The notes beneath the pieces are model-generated. The model was not told the origin of the DNA. It did not search any database and saw only the letters and a list, made by a program, of their open reading frames with translations. From positions 310,001-374,000 of the forward strand of contig NZ_BBZJ01000013.1 of NCBI RefSeq assembly GCF_001417775.1: DNA of 64,000 nt, in the 5' to 3' direction. The stretch comes from Streptomyces sp. TP-A0356 (GTDB lineage: Bacteria; Actinomycetota; Actinomycetes; Streptomycetales; Streptomycetaceae). The position numbers and the translations under genes were made by a program. Below, one piece after another: positions 36,360 to 45,588 of the stretch; the first letter of the stretch is position 1; every line of letters starts with the position of its first letter.

Positions 36360-37423
36360 ACGCGATCGTGCGGTTGTCCGACGCCCATGTCGTCCACCGG
36401 GCCCGCAGCGGCGGCCTGTTCACCCGGGACAGGGTGTACGCCCTGACCGGCGCGGACCTGACCGTCGCGCCCGGTGAGACGGTCGGTGTGGTCGGCGAGT
36501 CGGGCTGTGGGAAGTCGACTTTGGCGAAGGTGCTGGTGGGTGTGGAACGGCCCACGTCCGGCACGGTGCTCTTCCGGGGCCGGGACCTGTGGTCGATGCC
36601 GCCCGCCGAACGCCGGGCCGCGGTCGGCTCCAGCACCGGCATGGTCTTCCAGGATCCGTCGACGGCTCTGAACCGACGGCTGACCGTGCGCCGGATCCTG
36701 CGGGACCCCCTGGACGTGCACCGGCGCGGCACACCGGCCGAACGGGAGGCGCGCGTGGCGGAGTTGATGTCCCTCGTGGGCCTCCCCCGCGCCCTCGCCG
36801 ACGGGCTGCCCGGTCAGCTCTCCGGAGGCCAGCGGCAGCGCGTCGCCATCGCCCGGGCCCTGGCGCTGGAGCCGGACCTGGTGGTGGCGGACGAGCCGAC
36901 GAGCGCGCTGGACGTGTCGGTTCGCGCGCAGATCCTCAATCTGCTGCTGGACCTGAGGGAACGCCTGGGCCTGGCGCTGGTCTTCGTCTCGCACGACATC
37001 CAGACCGTACGGCGGATGAGCGACCGCGTGATCACGATGTACCTCGGCCGGATCGTCGAGGAGGCTCCGGCCGACCGGGTCACCGGCCACGCCCGGCACC
37101 CGTACACCCGCGCCCTCTTCTCCGCCACCCCCGGTCTGCTGGACCCGATCGACCCGATCCCGCTGGCCGGCCCGGTGCCGTCGGCGACACGGCCACCGAG
37201 CGGGTGCCCCTTCCGTACCCGCTGCTGGAAGGCGGACGAGGAGTGCGCCGCGGCGATGCCGGACTTCTCGGGCGCGTCGGCGGCGGGGCACCGCTTCCGC
37301 TGTCACCATCCTGTGCAGGAGGGCGAGCCGACACGGGACCTCGTGCGCCAGGCGGCGCGGCCCTCCCCGGCCACCGCCATGGCCGACGTCCTGCCCGAAC
37401 AGAAGCACGCCCGGGAGCCCTGA
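36356..37423 (+). CDS. ABC importer ATP-binding protein 2 (DppF/SatD-like)
   Basis: 355 residues from GTG 36356, which overlaps the previous stop by 4 bases. Walker A GESGCGKST, signature LSGGQRQR, Walker B LVVADEP and the C-terminal oligo/dipeptide motif CPFRTRCWKADEEC. Pairs with the fused subunit to energise import. The stop overlaps the aldolase start by one base. Confidence 0.9.
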   Translation: MNAIVRLSDAHVVHRARSGGLFTRDRVYALTGADLTVAPGETVGVVGESGCGKSTLAKVLVGVERPTSGTVLFRGRDLWSMPPAERRAAVGSSTGMVFQDPSTALNRRLTVRRILRDPLDVHRRGTPAEREARVAELMSLVGLPRALADGLPGQLSGGQRQRVAIARALALEPDLVVADEPTSALDVSVRAQILNLLLDLRERLGLALVFVSHDIQTVRRMSDRVITMYLGRIVEEAPADRVTGHARHPYTRALFSATPGLLDPIDPIPLAGPVPSATRPPSGCPFRTRCWKADEECAAAMPDFSGASAAGHRFRCHHPVQEGEPTRDLVRQAARPSPATAMADVLPEQKHAREP

Positions 37424-38358
37424 TGAAGATCCCCGCCCCGCTGACCGGTGTCGTCCCGCCCGTCTGCACCCCCCTGACACCGGAACGCGAGGTGGACGTC
37501 CCCTCGCTCACCAGGCTCGTGGACCATCTGGTCGCGGCCGGGGTCGACGCCCTGTTCGTGCTGGGGTCCTCCTCGGAGGCAGCCTTCTTGACGGACCGTC
37601 AGCGGCTGCTGGTGGTGGAGACGGTGGTGGCCCATGCGGCGGGCCGGGTCCCGGTGCTGGCCGGGGCGATCGACATGACGACCCCGCGGGTGCTGGACCA
37701 CGTGGCGTACACGACGGGTGCGGGAGCGGACGCGGTGGTCGTGACGGCACCCTTCTACGCGCGCACGCACCCCGCGGAGATCGCCCGCCACTACCGCCTG
37801 ATCGCCGAGCGCTCCCCCGTGCCGGTCCTCGCCTACGACATCCCCGCCGCCGTCCACACCAAGCCGGACCCGGAACTGATCCTGGAACTGGCCGCGGACG
37901 GGACCCTCGCCGGGCTGAAGGACTCCAGCGGCGATCTGGCCGGCTTCCGCGCGATCGTCACGGGCGCCCGCTCGCACCCCGCGATCACGGGCTTCAGTGT
38001 GCTGACGGGTTCGGAGCTGATCGTGGACTCGGCACTGGCGCTGGGCGCGGACGGGGCGGTACCGGGGCTGGCCAACGTGGACCCCGAAGGCTACGTCCGC
38101 CTGTACCGCCTGTGCCGGGCGGGCGACTGGGACGCGGCCCGCGCCGAGCAGGAGCGGCTGTGCGCGCTGTACGGCATGGTCGGCGTGGGCGACCCGGCCC
38201 GGATGGGCCAGAGTTCGTCGAGCCTGGGCGCGTTCAAGGCGGCGCTGCACCTACGGGGTGTGATCGCCTGCCCGGCGACGGCCGACCCCCAGGTGCCGCT
38301 GTCGGAGACGGAGACGGAACGGGTGGGCAAGTTCCTGGCGGCGGCCGGACTGCTCTAG
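37423..38358 (+). CDS. NanA/DapA-family aldolase, candidate N-acetylneuraminate lyase
   Basis: 311 residues of the class I aldolase superfamily. Schiff-base Lys is in LAGLKDSSGD, the assisting Tyr in VPVLAYDIP, and the carboxylate loop is GSSSEAAFL. Last gene of the importer operon (one-base overlap). The family includes neuraminate lyase, dihydrodipicolinate synthase, KDG aldolase and others; the nearby sialidase and FadR regulator favour neuraminate lyase. The stop codon TAG contains the TA at which a MITE has inserted, yet the stop is preserved. Confidence 0.82.
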   Translation: MKIPAPLTGVVPPVCTPLTPEREVDVPSLTRLVDHLVAAGVDALFVLGSSSEAAFLTDRQRLLVVETVVAHAAGRVPVLAGAIDMTTPRVLDHVAYTTGAGADAVVVTAPFYARTHPAEIARHYRLIAERSPVPVLAYDIPAAVHTKPDPELILELAADGTLAGLKDSSGDLAGFRAIVTGARSHPAITGFSVLTGSELIVDSALALGADGAVPGLANVDPEGYVRLYRLCRAGDWDAARAEQERLCALYGMVGVGDPARMGQSSSSLGAFKAALHLRGVIACPATADPQVPLSETETERVGKFLAAAGLL

Positions 38359-38522
38359 TGCTGCGACCGGAAAGGTTCACCGGCTCGCGACGCCCGGCAC
38401 GGCACCTCGCCGCGTTGTCGCATCGCCCGAGTACATCCAGTACGCGGGCGACGCTCAGCCTTGCGATGCACCGCACCGGACGCCGCGAGCTTCCCGGCAA
38501 ACCTTTCCGGCCACAGCACTAG
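38355..38522. mobile_element. Palindromic MITE of IS630/Tc1 type inserted in a stop codon
   Basis: 168 bases bounded by CTAG on both sides. The outer inverted repeats begin CTAGTGCTG and include CCGGAAAGGTT, and complementarity continues, with mismatches, to a central hairpin GTAC-N5-GTAC. It has no transposase gene. CTAG targets with TA duplication are typical of IS630/Tc1-mariner elements, so this is probably a non-autonomous derivative. It lies 16 bases from the sialidase stop and fills the gap between the convergent genes, so it can also act as their terminator. Confidence 0.8.
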
Positions 38523-38538
38523 GTGCATTCACCAGCCC

Positions 38539-39726
38539 TCACTCGACGTCCGGGAGCGGGATCCGGCGGAACTCGATCCTGTCGTACGTCCCGGTGGTGC
38601 CGGTCTCGTAGAGGACGCCGATCCGGCCGTCGGCGAGCTGCACCACGTCGCTGTAGGCCGCCCGCTGCCGGGACAGGGTCAGCGCCTTGGTGAAGGTCGC
38701 CCCCCGGTCCGTGCTGCGCCAGATCGCCATCGCCCGGCGCGCGGTGGGGACGGAGGGCCCGGAGAAGAGCAAGGGTGCGTGGCGGCCGTGGAGTTGGAGG
38801 ACGCTGCCCTGGACGACCGGGACGTCGTCCAGGGTGTGCTGCACGGCGTACGGGCGGTCCAGGGTCTCGCCGCCGTCGCCGGAGTAGCTGTCGAGGCGGT
38901 GGCCCGGGTTCGTGCCGTTCTGGTTGCGGGCGTTGAAGTAGAGCGTTCCGTCGGGGAGTTGGGCGGCACTGGACTCGTTGGCGTTGGCGTGTCCGTCGTA
39001 GGCGCCGTCGACGAAGCCGAGGTGCCAGGTCCGGCCGCCGTCGTCCGAGTAGATCGCGTGCCCGCCGTAGTACTTGGCCTCCCGCCCGGTGTCGGACGAG
39101 CCCTTGGGCGGCGCGGCGGAGTGGTTGGCGGGAACGACGAGGCGGCCGGCGTGCGGCCCGCGGGTGAGGGCGACCGCATGGCCCGGACCCGTGGCGTACC
39201 AGCGCCAGTCCGGGCGCTTCACCCGCGCCGTGATCTCCCGGGGGGCCGTGAAGTGCCGCCCCTCGTCACCGCTCGTCTGCACGAAGACGCGACGCCCCTG
39301 CGCGGGGGTCACCTCACCGCGCATGATCTGCGCCTCGGTCACTGCACCGCTGTTGTAGGAGGTGACCAGGACGATCCGCCCGGTCCGCGGGTCCACCACG
39401 GGCGCCGGGTTGCCCCGGGTGTCCCCCTTGCCCGCCGCGACGACCGTCAGCGGGTCCCAGGTGCAACCGCCGTCGAAGGAGCGTCTGAGCACGACGTCGA
39501 TGTCCCCGGTGTCGCCCGTGCCGCGCCGCCGCCCCTCCGCGAAGGCGAGCACGGTCCCCGTCCTGGTCGTGACCGTGGCCGGGATCCGGTAGGCGGCGTA
39601 CCCGTCCCGGCCGGCGGTGTAGGGCACGGAGGAGGTGCAGCCGGGGGACGCGGCGGCGGGCGTGGTGACCGCGAGCGGGGCGAGGAGCACGGCGGTGGCG
39701 AGGAGGGCACGGCTCAGGGGTGTCAT
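38539..39726 (-). CDS. Secreted exo-alpha-sialidase (GH33)
   Basis: 395 residues. Signal peptide of about 28 (LSRALLATAVLLAPLAVTTPAAA), then a six-bladed propeller. The catalytic arginine motif is YRIPATV; Asp boxes are SFDGGCTW, SDDGGRTW, SGDGGETL and a weaker STDRGATF; a candidate nucleophile region is YYGGHAIYSDDGG. Releases terminal sialic acids outside the cell. ATG 39726 is preferred (GGGAGAGG just ahead) over an upstream GTG frame to 39780. Supplies substrate to the adjacent importer and lyase. Confidence 0.9.
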   Translation of the reverse strand: MTPLSRALLATAVLLAPLAVTTPAAASPGCTSSVPYTAGRDGYAAYRIPATVTTRTGTVLAFAEGRRRGTGDTGDIDVVLRRSFDGGCTWDPLTVVAAGKGDTRGNPAPVVDPRTGRIVLVTSYNSGAVTEAQIMRGEVTPAQGRRVFVQTSGDEGRHFTAPREITARVKRPDWRWYATGPGHAVALTRGPHAGRLVVPANHSAAPPKGSSDTGREAKYYGGHAIYSDDGGRTWHLGFVDGAYDGHANANESSAAQLPDGTLYFNARNQNGTNPGHRLDSYSGDGGETLDRPYAVQHTLDDVPVVQGSVLQLHGRHAPLLFSGPSVPTARRAMAIWRSTDRGATFTKALTLSRQRAAYSDVVQLADGRIGVLYETGTTGTYDRIEFRRIPLPDVE

Positions 39727-39841
39727 CCCTCTCCCTGATGGGGTTTCGTCCCTCGTGGGACGGTGACCGTTGACGGTCACATGCTCCCCACTGCTGCCGC
39801 TGCTGACCCCTGGGCCACCAACGCCTCACCGGTGTGGGTGA

Positions 39842-40546
39842 CTACGACGGCGTGCGCGCCGCCGCCAGCAGCCGGGTCACGTCGTCCGAGCAGATGGTCA
39901 GGGCCGCGCCCACCGTGGCCAGGACGTCGCGTTCCGCGGGCGTGTACGGGCCGTCGGCCAGGGCGATGCGGGCGCCCTGGAGGAGGATCGACTCACGGCC
40001 CGTGGGGGCGAGGTGGGGCGCCAGGGGGTCCAGGGCCTCGTGGAGCTCTATGGCCAGGCTGGCGCCGCCGGGTTCGCCGCAGACGCGTCCGGTGTCGGCG
40101 GCCAGCGCATCGACCAGGGCGCTGAGCCCGTCCCCCGTGCAGTCGTCGAAGCCGGCGGAGCGGACGGTGGCGGCGGCCGTCTCCAGGGACGTACGGGAGC
40201 AGGTGCCGCCCGCGGCGAGGACCGCGAGGGCCACCGTGTGGACCGCGTCGCGCAGCATCGCCGAGAAGCGGGTGGTGGTGGGGTGGTCGAGGACATCGGT
40301 GCCGTAGTGGTGGCGGCAGGCCGCGCATTCCACGACCGGGCCCGTCTCGCCGCGCGCGAGGAGGGGGACGCCGACGAGGGTGAGGCGGCGGCGTCCGGTC
40401 AGGCGCTGGTAGTTGCGGTCGCCCCCGCAACCGGGGCAGAAGAACTCGCCGTCGGCGACGGCGGTCCACGCGGTACGGATGCCCAGGACCTGCGATACAC
40501 GGCCCTTGCGGACTCCTCGGCCGTTGTGTCCCCGTCCTGGCAGCAC
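39842..40546 (-). CDS. TerB-like protein with N-terminal zinc ribbon
   Basis: 234 residues. The N-terminal third has two CxxC pairs (FFCPGCGGDRNYQRLTG and VECAACRHHYG), a zinc-ribbon-type module. The rest is an all-helical TerB-like domain (ESILLQGARIALADGPYTPAERDVLATVGAALTI). GTG 40546 is set by an ideal GAGGAGG 7 bases ahead, although the frame is open to 40693. TerB-type proteins occur in tellurite/stress loci, but no other ter gene is present here, so the role is unknown. Confidence 0.82.
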   Translation of the reverse strand: MLPGRGHNGRGVRKGRVSQVLGIRTAWTAVADGEFFCPGCGGDRNYQRLTGRRRLTLVGVPLLARGETGPVVECAACRHHYGTDVLDHPTTTRFSAMLRDAVHTVALAVLAAGGTCSRTSLETAAATVRSAGFDDCTGDGLSALVDALAADTGRVCGEPGGASLAIELHEALDPLAPHLAPTGRESILLQGARIALADGPYTPAERDVLATVGAALTICSDDVTRLLAAARTPS

Positions 40547-40674
40547 GTCGCACCTCCTCACGCCGCGGCAACATCGCCGCTGCTTGCGTGATGTTAGCCA
40601 CATTGTTGATGCGGAGTCAGTACCCCGGACGAGACCTCTCCGTGATCTTCGGCCGAAATGGCCGGTCCATGACG

Positions 40675-40708
40675 CGGCCCCGTCCGCCTCCAAGGGCGGA
40701 CGGGGCCG
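40675..40708 (-). terminator. leuA terminator hairpin
   Basis: A 14-bp perfect stem with a 6-base loop immediately after the leuA stop (40729) on the minus strand; no U-run. It also separates leuA from the TerB-like gene. Confidence 0.78.
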
Positions 40709-40728
40709 TGAACGTGCCGGTCAGACGG

Positions 40729-42465
<1,737 letters not shown>

Positions 42466-42484
42466 TCAGGATGTCCGGAAGGAC

Positions 42485-42550
42485 GGCCGACGACGCAACG
42501 CCGAGCTCCGCGGGGAGGGGGTCGGCCTCGACTACAGGCCCTCGCCGCGG
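42485..42550 (-). promoter_or_regulatory. leuA attenuator with mutually exclusive stems
   Basis: Stem A pairs 42539-42550 with 42508-42519 (12 bp, one mismatch) and starts inside the leader peptide. Stem B pairs 42521-42527 with 42485-42491 (GTCGGCC/GGCCGAC), with its 5' arm inside the loop of stem A. A ribosome stalled on the leader's Leu codons would affect which stem forms. This resembles classical amino-acid attenuation. Confidence 0.6.
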
Positions 42551-42579
42551 CAGCTAAGGAGGAGCAGCCCGAAACGCAT
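42532..42579 (-). CDS. leuA leader peptide
   Basis: 15 residues, MRFGLLLLSCRGEGL. Four consecutive leucine codons (CTG CTC CTC CTT) and a fifth at the end make 5 of 15 residues leucine. CGGAG stands about 5 bases before the ATG at 42579; an in-frame ATG at 42591 would add four residues. It ends 81 bases before leuA and overlaps attenuator stem A. Comparative studies predicted leuA leader peptides in actinobacteria; this fits that class. Confidence 0.82.
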   Translation of the reverse strand: MRFGLLLLSCRGEGL

Positions 42580-42806
42580 GATGCTCCGCATGCTAGCCGA
42601 GCCACGCCGGGTGCGAGAGCCCGTATCAGTATGCGGGACCGGGGTGACATTCTGGGCAAAGAGTTCTTCAGCTCACATGGCGTTTGGAAACGCCCGGAGG
42701 CCCTCATATCACTTCCTCGCGGAACCCACGACTCCCTCCCGCCGCATTTCACCAATCATGATTGCAGCTAGTGACAGATTCGTGACGCAGTGCAATGGTG
42801 CCGGTC

Positions 42807-43874
42807 ATGACCAGCAACGGGGGCCACGAGCCCGTCTTCTGCACCATCGTGCCACCGCATGTCCTCGACAAGCTCGCCCAGCACGAGGACACCGCGCTCG
42901 CCACTCCCGCGCGCCGCACCCTGGAGCGCGACGCCCTGGAGCGCACCCGCCGCCGGCTGACCACGGTCATCGGCGCTCCCACGGCGACACCGCCCAGGGA
43001 CGCAGCCGACCAGCCGCACCGCACCATCTACGACGCCGGGCACCAGCAGAGCCTGCCCGGCACCAAGGTCCGCGGCGAGGGCGACGGTCCCGGCAGGGAC
43101 GCCACGGTCAACCGGGCGTACGCGGGCCTCGGCGCCACCTTCGAGCTGTATCGGAAGGCGTACGGCCGCGACTCCATCGACGGCAAGGGGCTGCCGCTGG
43201 ACGCGAGCGTGCACTTCGGCGAGCACTACGACAACGCCTTCTGGAACGGCGAGCAGATGGTGTTCGGCGACGGGGACGACCAGATCTTCCTCGACTTCAC
43301 CATCCCGGTCGACGTCATCGGCCACGAACTCACCCACGGCGTCACCCAGTACACGGCGAACCTGGCCTACTTCGGCCAGTCCGGCGCCCTCAACGAGTCG
43401 GTCTCGGACGTCTTCGGCTCGCTGATCAAGCAGTACGCGCTCGGCCAGACCGCCACCGAGGCCGACTGGCTGATCGGCGCGGGGCTGCTCGCCCCGCGGG
43501 TCACCGGCACGGCACTGCGCTCGATGAAGCAGCCGGGCAGCGCGTACGACGACGACGTGCTCGGCAAGGACCCGCAGCCGGGAACCATGGACGGCTATGT
43601 GCGCACGAGCCAGGACAACGGCGGCGTGCACATCAACTCCGGCATCCCCAACCACGCGTTCTACCTGGTCGCCACCGCGCTCGGCGGGCACGCCTGGGAG
43701 CGGGCCGGGCAGATCTGGTACGACGTGCTGACCGGCGGGCGGCTGCAGCCGCAGGCGACCTTCGCGGACTTCGCGAAGCTGACGGTGGCGGCGGCCGGGT
43801 CCCGCTACGACGGGCACCAGGAGCGGGACGCCGTCCTCAAGGCCTGGGAGCAGGTCGGGGTGCCGACCTCGTAG
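42807..43874 (+). CDS. Protealysin-like M4 metalloprotease
   Basis: 355 residues without a signal peptide. The N-terminus has the short protealysin-type propeptide (PVFCTIVPPHVLDKLAQ). Zinc ligands are HELTH near residue 176 and the Glu in GALNESVSD about 20 residues later; the catalytic His region is VHINSGIPNHAFY. ATG 42807 is taken; GTG 42795 is in frame. Neither has an SD. Such enzymes act inside the cell or on release, and the next gene encodes their inhibitor. Confidence 0.92.
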   Translation: MTSNGGHEPVFCTIVPPHVLDKLAQHEDTALATPARRTLERDALERTRRRLTTVIGAPTATPPRDAADQPHRTIYDAGHQQSLPGTKVRGEGDGPGRDATVNRAYAGLGATFELYRKAYGRDSIDGKGLPLDASVHFGEHYDNAFWNGEQMVFGDGDDQIFLDFTIPVDVIGHELTHGVTQYTANLAYFGQSGALNESVSDVFGSLIKQYALGQTATEADWLIGAGLLAPRVTGTALRSMKQPGSAYDDDVLGKDPQPGTMDGYVRTSQDNGGVHINSGIPNHAFYLVATALGGHAWERAGQIWYDVLTGGRLQPQATFADFAKLTVAAAGSRYDGHQERDAVLKAWEQVGVPTS

Positions 43875-43907
43875 CCCCGGGGGCCGCCCTCGTACTAGAC
43901 AGGTCCC

Positions 43908-44174
43908 ATGCGTATTCGGGTGAGGCGCACGGGCGGGTTCGCGGGCATCGAGCGCCGGGCCGAGGTGGAGACCTCGGGCCGGGCCGACGCCCAGGAGTGG
44001 CGCGCACTTGCCGAGCGGGCACTCGCCGCCGGCCGGGGCGCGCCGCCCGCGGGTGTGCCGGACGGCTTCAGCTACGAGATCTCCGTGGACGGCAGGACCG
44101 TGTACTGCGCGGACCCCTGGCTGACCGAGGAGCAGCGGATGCTGGTCTCCAGAGTGCTGAAGGAAGGAGCCTGA
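43908..44174 (+). CDS. Emfourin-like protealysin inhibitor
   Basis: 88 residues beginning MRIRVRRTGGFAGIERRAEV and ending in a helix (LTEEQRMLVSRVLKEGA), with FSYEISVDGRTV between. This matches emfourin, the proteinaceous M4 protease inhibitor encoded next to protealysin in Serratia. It follows the protease by 33 bases, consistent with an operon that controls protease activity inside the cell. Confidence 0.88.
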   Translation: MRIRVRRTGGFAGIERRAEVETSGRADAQEWRALAERALAAGRGAPPAGVPDGFSYEISVDGRTVYCADPWLTEEQRMLVSRVLKEGA

Positions 44175-44213
44175 GCGCCTCCCGGAGCCGGGCCCTTCCG
44201 CCCTCCCGCGCCG

Positions 44214-44240
44214 CAACGGGCAGTTCGCGCCTGCCCGTTG
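44214..44240. terminator. Hairpin between emfourin and GH1 genes
   Basis: A 10-bp perfect inverted repeat (CAACGGGCAG and complement) with a 7-base loop, 39 bases after the emfourin stop. Its 3' end overlaps a TTGACT that may be the -35 of the GH1 gene. Confidence 0.6.
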
Positions 44241-44247
44241 ACTTCCG

Positions 44248-44260
44248 TTACCGGCGGTAA
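44248..44260. promoter_or_regulatory. Operator candidate of the GH1-MFS operon
   Basis: TTACCG-G-CGGTAA lies between a TTGACT (44238-44243) and the GH1 start, overlapping the expected -10. No regulator gene is adjacent, so the binding protein is unknown. It does not resemble the CebR site TGGGAGCGCTCCCA. Confidence 0.5.
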
Positions 44261-44274
44261 GGATGATCCGGCGC

Positions 44275-45588
44275 ATGGCGACGAACCCGATACCTCAGTT
44301 CCCGGCCGGCTTCCTGTGGGGCGTGTCGACCTCGGCCCATCAGATCGAGGGGGCGGCCGACGAGCGCGAACCCTCCGTGTGGGACGCGTTCACCGCCGAG
44401 CCGGGCCGGGTGAAGGACGGCTCGACGGCCGTGGTGGCCTGCGACCACTACCACCGCTACCGCGAGGACGTGGCGCTCCTGGCCGGCCTCGGCGTGGACG
44501 CGTACCGCTTCTCGGTCTCCTGGCCCCGGGTGAACTCCACCCGCGGCCTCGACTTCTACGACCGCCTGGTCGACGAGCTGTGCGCGGCGGGCGTACGGCC
44601 GGTCGCGACGCTCTTCCACTGGGACCTGCCGGTCGGGCTGGACTGGCTGGAGCGGGACACGGCGACCCGGTTCGCCGAGTACGTGTCGGTCGTCGCCGGG
44701 CGCCTCGGTGACCGCGTCGCCAAGTGGATCACTCTCAACGAGCCCGCCGAGCACACCCTGCTGGGCCATGCGCTCGGCGTCCACGCCCCGGGCGGACGGC
44801 TGATGTTCGACGCGCTGCCGGTGGCCCACCACCAGCTGCTGGCCCACGGTCTGGCCGTACGGGCGCTGCGCGCGGCCGGGGCCGGTGACATCGGGATCGC
44901 CAACTCGCACGGGCCGACGTGGCCGGCGTCCCGGAGGCCGCAGGACGTGGAGGCGGCGGACTTCTACGACATCCTGCTGAACCGGCTGTTCGCGGAGCCG
45001 CTGATCCTCGGCCACTACCCGGAAGGCATCGGCGAGCTGATGCCGGGTGCCGCCGAGGACATCGAGTCCGACCTCAAGGTGATCGCGGAGCCGATCGACT
45101 GGTACGGCATCAACTACTACGCGCCGACGAGGGTGGGGGCACCGCAGGGCAGTGAGATCGAGTTCGGCGGCATCACCATGCCCGCGGACCTGCCCTTCTC
45201 CGTACGGCAGATCGAGGACCGTCCGGTGACGGACTTCGGCTGGCCGGTGGTGCCGGAGGCCCTGACCGAGCTGCTGACCGGCTTCCGCGAACGGTACGGC
45301 GACCGGCTCCCGCCGGTCGTGATCACCGAGAACGGCTGCTCCTACGAGGGGCTCGACGACCAGGACCGGATCGCCTACCTCGACGGCCACATCCGGGCGC
45401 TGCACCGGGCGGTGGCGGCGGGCGTCGACGTGCGCGGCTACTTCGTGTGGTCGCTCCTCGACAACTTCGAGTGGGCAGAGGGGTACGCGCGCCGCTTCGG
45501 GCTCGTGCACATCGACCACGACACGCTGGAGCGGACCCCGAAGGCGTCGTACGCATGGCTGCGGGACGTGCTGCGGGCGCAGAGATGA
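44275..45588 (+). CDS. Beta-glucosidase, GH1
   Basis: About 437 residues. FPAGFLWGVSTSAHQIEGA at the N-terminus, acid/base Glu in TLNEPAEHTLLGH near residue 160 and nucleophile Glu in VVITENGCSYEG near 352 are all present, with the C-terminal VWSLLDNFEWAEGYARRFGL. No signal peptide, so it cleaves imported beta-glucosides such as cellobiose. ATG 44275 is slightly preferred over 44263. It overlaps the transporter gene (ATGA). Confidence 0.93.
   Translation: MATNPIPQFPAGFLWGVSTSAHQIEGAADEREPSVWDAFTAEPGRVKDGSTAVVACDHYHRYREDVALLAGLGVDAYRFSVSWPRVNSTRGLDFYDRLVDELCAAGVRPVATLFHWDLPVGLDWLERDTATRFAEYVSVVAGRLGDRVAKWITLNEPAEHTLLGHALGVHAPGGRLMFDALPVAHHQLLAHGLAVRALRAAGAGDIGIANSHGPTWPASRRPQDVEAADFYDILLNRLFAEPLILGHYPEGIGELMPGAAEDIESDLKVIAEPIDWYGINYYAPTRVGAPQGSEIEFGGITMPADLPFSVRQIEDRPVTDFGWPVVPEALTELLTGFRERYGDRLPPVVITENGCSYEGLDDQDRIAYLDGHIRALHRAVAAGVDVRGYFVWSLLDNFEWAEGYARRFGLVHIDHDTLERTPKASYAWLRDVLRAQR

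Noticed and set aside
39834..40591. Plus-strand frames over the TerB-like gene
   Set aside because: They are antisense to a gene with an ideal SD and two CxxC pairs.
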